24,660 bases of DNA from an uncultured Clostridia bacterium. Its GTDB lineage: Bacteria > Bacillota > Clostridia > Oscillospirales > Ruminococcaceae. Positions within the stretch are counted from its first letter, which is position 1, and each line of letters opens with the position of its first letter. Location of the stretch: assembly GCA_947629275.1 (NCBI GenBank), contig CANRDG010000010.1, positions 1 through 24,660 of the forward strand, given 5' to 3'. The position numbers were made by a program, and so were the translations under genes. This document shows, piece after piece, positions 21,729-24,660 of the stretch. The notes under the pieces were generated by a model. That model did no database searches. It saw nothing but the letters and a program-made list of their open reading frames with translations, and was not told the origin of the DNA.

Positions 21729-23435
21729 CTATTTCGCCTTGCCGTCCGCGCCGATCTTCTTGCCGTCAACGGTCGTATTGCGCACCATTTTGCCGTCGTC
21801 ACCAAAATAGTATTTCGCGCCGTCTATCGTCTTCCAGCCCGTGGCGTGTACGCCCTCAACAAAATAATACCTGTCCTCGTTTTCTTTTCCCGACCAGCCC
21901 GAAAACAGCTTGCCGTCACCCGAAAACCTGTAAACTATGCCGCCGATGTCTGTGTCCTTCACTGCCGCCGCGCCGTCTTTGGTAAAGTAATACACCGCGT
22001 CGCCTATCTTGACCCACTTGTTGACAGCCATTTTGCCGTTTGTGTCAAAATAGTAGATCTTTTTGTTTATCGTCAGCAGCCCCACCATCATTATGCGCGT
22101 TTTCGGGTCAAAGTAATATTTGCTGTCGCCGATAGTCTGAAAGCCCGTGCGGCAGTAGCCGTCTTTGTCAAAGTAATAGTAATAATCGTCTATCTTGACA
22201 AGCCCTTTCGCCTTTGCGAAATTTTTCTTGTCATAATAGCAAAGCACCGTCTGCTCCTTGCCGTCAATAACGCCCTTTTCCTCGTGCCACTCTATCTTAG
22301 CGCGGAAGTTGTCTTTGTCAAAATCGTATGTTACGCCGTCTATCGTGTGAGTGCCCGTCTGCGCAACGCCGTTTTCGTCAAAATAGCACACGCCGTTCTC
22401 AACGCTAGCAAGCCCCGTGACCATTTTTCCGCCCAGACCGAGATAATAGGTTTTGCCGTCTATCACCTGCCAGCCGGTCAGCAGCTCGTAGTTGCCATTG
22501 AAGTAATATTTTGCCTTGTCAATGGTCTGCCAGCCTTTTACGGCACCGTCTTTTTCGTTGATGTAGTATTTGTTTCCGTTAATACTGCACCAGCCTTTTG
22601 CCTTTACGCCGTTATCCTGATAGTAATACAGCTTTCCTCCGATATTCAGCCAGCCTTTGAACATAACGCCGCCTGCGTCAAAAAAGTAACTGTCCTCGCC
22701 TATGGTAAGACCGCCGCGTATCATCTTGCCGTCGTCGCCGTAATAGCGGTATTTGCCGTTATCGCTCTCGTGCCAGCCGATTATCATTTCGCCGCTTTCG
22801 GAAAAACAATAATCTGCACCGTCAAGAGACTGTTCTCCCGAAAGGTACTGACCGTTCTCGTCAAAATAATAGGTGTCGCCGCCGATATCCGTAAAGCCGT
22901 GCGCCATGCCCTTGTCGGGAAGAAAATAGTATTCCTTGCCGTCAATGACCGACCAGCCTTCCGCGGCAGTGCCATCAGAGTTGAAGTAGAACGTACCGCC
23001 GTCTTTTTCGAGAAAACCTGCATCAGTGAAGCCGTGTTCGTCGAATATGAACTGAAGTCCGTCTATCTCCTGAACGCCCGTGTGAAATTCACCCGTTTCT
23101 TCATTAAAGCAATATTCAACGCCGTCAATTTCCACCACACCGCGTTGAAGTATGCCCTCGTCGCTGAGATAGTAAGTTTCGCCGCCGTGTTCCTGCCAGC
23201 CGCTCAAAAGGTATCCGTCGTCAGAAAACATATAGGTGTTTTCGTCTATCTTGTAAAAGCCTGTAGCCTTGTCGCCGTCTTTTGAGATAACATAGTAATC
23301 TCCGCCGCTGTCGGTGTGCCAGCCCGGAGAAAGGCGCTGTTTGTAAAAAATGTATCGGTATACGCTGCCGCCTATCAAAGCAGCCGCGCCCACTGAAAGC
23401 GCCGCATACGCTATTTTTTGTTTAACAGTGACCAT
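21729..23435 (-). CDS. Membrane-anchored protein of about 25 cell-wall/choline-binding repeats
   Basis: After an N-terminal membrane segment (about 9-30), nearly all of the 568 residues are tandem repeats of about 20 residues of the type GW-x2-IDGK-x-YYF-x-DG-x2-x2, as in choline-binding and glucan-binding proteins (CW_binding families). I count about 25 copies plus a short last one. One irregular unit, around EWHEEKGVIDGKEQTVLCYY, is longer than the rest. There is no hydrolase, transferase or other catalytic domain and no LPXTG signal. The N-terminus looks like an uncleaved anchor. A solenoid that holds wall polymers or glucans near the membrane is inferred. The SD AAGAGG overlaps the end of the WYL gene 11 nt upstream, so the two are coexpressed. 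Confidence 0.9.
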   Translation of the reverse strand: MVTVKQKIAYAALSVGAAALIGGSVYRYIFYKQRLSPGWHTDSGGDYYVISKDGDKATGFYKIDENTYMFSDDGYLLSGWQEHGGETYYLSDEGILQRGVVEIDGVEYCFNEETGEFHTGVQEIDGLQFIFDEHGFTDAGFLEKDGGTFYFNSDGTAAEGWSVIDGKEYYFLPDKGMAHGFTDIGGDTYYFDENGQYLSGEQSLDGADYCFSESGEMIIGWHESDNGKYRYYGDDGKMIRGGLTIGEDSYFFDAGGVMFKGWLNIGGKLYYYQDNGVKAKGWCSINGNKYYINEKDGAVKGWQTIDKAKYYFNGNYELLTGWQVIDGKTYYLGLGGKMVTGLASVENGVCYFDENGVAQTGTHTIDGVTYDFDKDNFRAKIEWHEEKGVIDGKEQTVLCYYDKKNFAKAKGLVKIDDYYYYFDKDGYCRTGFQTIGDSKYYFDPKTRIMMVGLLTINKKIYYFDTNGKMAVNKWVKIGDAVYYFTKDGAAAVKDTDIGGIVYRFSGDGKLFSGWSGKENEDRYYFVEGVHATGWKTIDGAKYYFGDDGKMVRNTTVDGKKIGADGKAK

Positions 23436-23446
23436 TTGTATACCTC

Positions 23447-24433
23447 TTATTTGTACTGTTTCATGATCTTCTTGAGTTCCTGCTTTGCCTCATCTACGAC
23501 CTCGGGAGGCGATACCACCTTTGCCTTGTCGCCGAACTTGAAAAGCCAGCCCCAAAACGGCGGAGAGATCTGTACGTCGGTCTTTATAACGAACCTGTCC
23601 TCCGAGACCTTTTTGCATACCACTTTCTGACCGAAACGGTCTATAACTGCATTCATAAGCTCCTTGTCAAATTCTATCGAGACAGTTTTTTCCGTGCCGC
23701 CAAACATACTGTAAAGCGAAAGCTGCGACTTTGCCAAAGCTTCTTCATCTATAGAAAGGCGCACCCTGTTTTCGTCGGTTATCTCAACGTTTTCCATTCT
23801 GTCGACCCTGTAGCGAGAAATTCCCTCGTGCTTTTCGCAGTAGCATACAAGGTAGTAATTGTCTTCTTCCCATGTCAGGTAAAGCGGCGATACTGTGTAT
23901 ACGTAGCCTTCATGGCGATACTTTTTGCGCTTTTCAATGTCATAGTAAGCCAGCTTGAAGGTTATCTTTTTGTTGCTTCTTATAGCCTCGTGAATGGCAT
24001 TCACGGTGTAGTATATCTTTTCGTTGAAAGCCTTTACTCTGCTTGAAACGTGTATCTCACGTCCGAGCGAAGGCGCATCGTACTTGTTGGTAAGCGTTTG
24101 CAGCTTCTGTATAAGCTCTTTAGATTTTCTCTTTGTAAGGAATTTGCACGACGATATTGCATCGGCGAGTATGTAAAGCTCCTCCGTCTGAAACAGCCGC
24201 GATGCAAGATAGTAGTCGTTGGCGTGACCTCTCCTGCGCGCAACTATGTCCATTCCGCTTTCAATAAGCGTGTTTATGTCGTCGTATACGGTCTTTCTTT
24301 CGCACGAAATGCCATACGACTCCATGTAGCTTATTATTTCAGCCACCGTCACCGCGTTATCCTCGTTTGTCTGAGTTTCAAAAAATTCTTTTAAAAGCAG
24401 TATCTTATTTTTCTGCCTTCCTGTTCCTGCCAT
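23447..24433 (-). CDS. WYL-domain transcriptional regulator (YafY/DeoR-like HTH)
   Basis: The 328-residue protein has an N-terminal winged HTH (about 8-70, with TVAEIISYMESYGISCERKTVYDD as the helical core), a WYL domain (about 140-235, with LTWEEDNYYLVCYC and RYRVDRM standing for the WYL signature) and a C-terminal WCX-like region (about 240-325). Such proteins sense nucleotides, nucleic acid or other ligands and control a neighbouring operon. The gene starts 3 nt after the DUF896 stop; its SD GGAGG is inside the DUF896 3' end. Its target may be its own operon, including the repeat protein; this is inference. Confidence 0.92.
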   Translation of the reverse strand: MAGTGRQKNKILLLKEFFETQTNEDNAVTVAEIISYMESYGISCERKTVYDDINTLIESGMDIVARRRGHANDYYLASRLFQTEELYILADAISSCKFLTKRKSKELIQKLQTLTNKYDAPSLGREIHVSSRVKAFNEKIYYTVNAIHEAIRSNKKITFKLAYYDIEKRKKYRHEGYVYTVSPLYLTWEEDNYYLVCYCEKHEGISRYRVDRMENVEITDENRVRLSIDEEALAKSQLSLYSMFGGTEKTVSIEFDKELMNAVIDRFGQKVVCKKVSEDRFVIKTDVQISPPFWGWLFKFGDKAKVVSPPEVVDEAKQELKKIMKQYK

Positions 24434-24436
24434 GTC

Positions 24437-24652
24437 TTAGTCCTCCCTATTTTTATTTTCTTTAACTTTTTTTATAGTTCCGTCAGGCTCTATAATGCTC
24501 ATGTTTTCAAGCTGTGTGCGCAAATTGCCTGTAAATGCCGCACGGTATTCGTTCCTTAAAGCTTCGCGTTCTGCCTTTTCGGTTTCGGTAAGCTCTCTCT
24601 GCCGAGAAATTCGCGTAAGCTCTGATATCCTGTCAATTTTTTTCTGCTCCAT
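24437..24652 (-). CDS. DUF896 family protein (YnzC-like)
   Basis: The 71-residue protein is highly charged and mainly helical. RISELTRISRQRELTETEKAEREALRNEY is the family core, in which the hydrophobic ISELxR...LTxxExxEqxxLRxxY pattern forms a helical hairpin. Bacillus YnzC is a member; its molecular function is unknown. The whole gene is present, but only 8 bp upstream lie in the window, so its promoter and SD are not visible in full. It is translationally linked with the WYL gene. Confidence 0.9.
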   Translation of the reverse strand: MEQKKIDRISELTRISRQRELTETEKAEREALRNEYRAAFTGNLRTQLENMSIIEPDGTIKKVKENKNRED

Positions 24653-24660
24653 AAAAACAC

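Noticed and set aside
21846..23285. 479-codon frame antisense to the wall-binding repeat gene
   Set aside because: It arises from the periodic codon pattern of the repeats on the other strand. It has no SD or domain, while the minus-strand reading gives a clear repeat protein.
21729..23435. Regular repeats that might suggest a CRISPR array
   Set aside because: The period is about 60 bp with diverged units, the frame stays open throughout, and it encodes cell-wall-binding repeats. No spacers or identical repeats exist.

Overview
The window looks like chromosomal DNA from a gut or rumen Clostridia of the Ruminococcus type (Oscillospirales). This is an inference from four things: a cellobiose phosphorylase very close to those of cellulolytic Clostridia, Thr-rich linkers in secreted proteins, Firmicute-style Shine-Dalgarno and sigma-A promoter sequences, and a lysine riboswitch in front of diaminopimelate genes. 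There are no rRNA or tRNA genes, phage genes, transposases or CRISPR arrays. The genes are packed into short operons on both strands.

Left part (1-7960, + strand). A cysteine desulfurase and a rhodanese-less ThiI form a tRNA 4-thiouridine pair. After a gap holding a WalR-like box comes an envelope cluster: a CinA/PncC amidase overlapping a class B sortase, then a membrane-anchored SleB-type cell wall hydrolase with a 19-Thr linker, then a secreted SpoIID-type protein. The last two share a short WWKA...DY motif between membrane segment and enzyme domain. A terminator whose 3' arm also supplies a -35 box separates this cluster from a five-zinc-ribbon protein.

Middle (7980-13835, - strand). One promoter and a lysine riboswitch with an intrinsic terminator head a six-gene operon: asd, dapA, dapB, a DUF3783-like protein, a TIM-barrel sugar isomerase-like protein and a CapA-like lipoprotein. 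The first three make tetrahydrodipicolinate for lysine and peptidoglycan; the roles of the last three are not evident. Diverging from it is queA, a small stand-alone PAS protein and tgt (13928-16526), the last steps of queuosine modification plus a possible sensor.

Right part (16640-24652). A - strand operon runs aldose epimerase, Ser/Thr/Glu-rich lipoprotein, cellobiose phosphorylase, and fits intracellular cellobiose use. A small DUF378 membrane protein follows on the + strand. The non-coding stretch 21216-21728 holds a consensus promoter with a palindrome in its spacer, a candidate small RNA of about 115 nt with an exposed anti-Shine-Dalgarno tract and its own terminator, and a 161-bp imperfect palindrome. 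The window closes with a - strand operon of DUF896, a WYL regulator and a membrane-anchored protein made almost only of about 25 cell-wall-binding repeats.

The most unusual items are the candidate small RNA with its operator-like promoter, the shared WWKA motif in the envelope cluster, and the uncharacterised genes tied to the lysine riboswitch.
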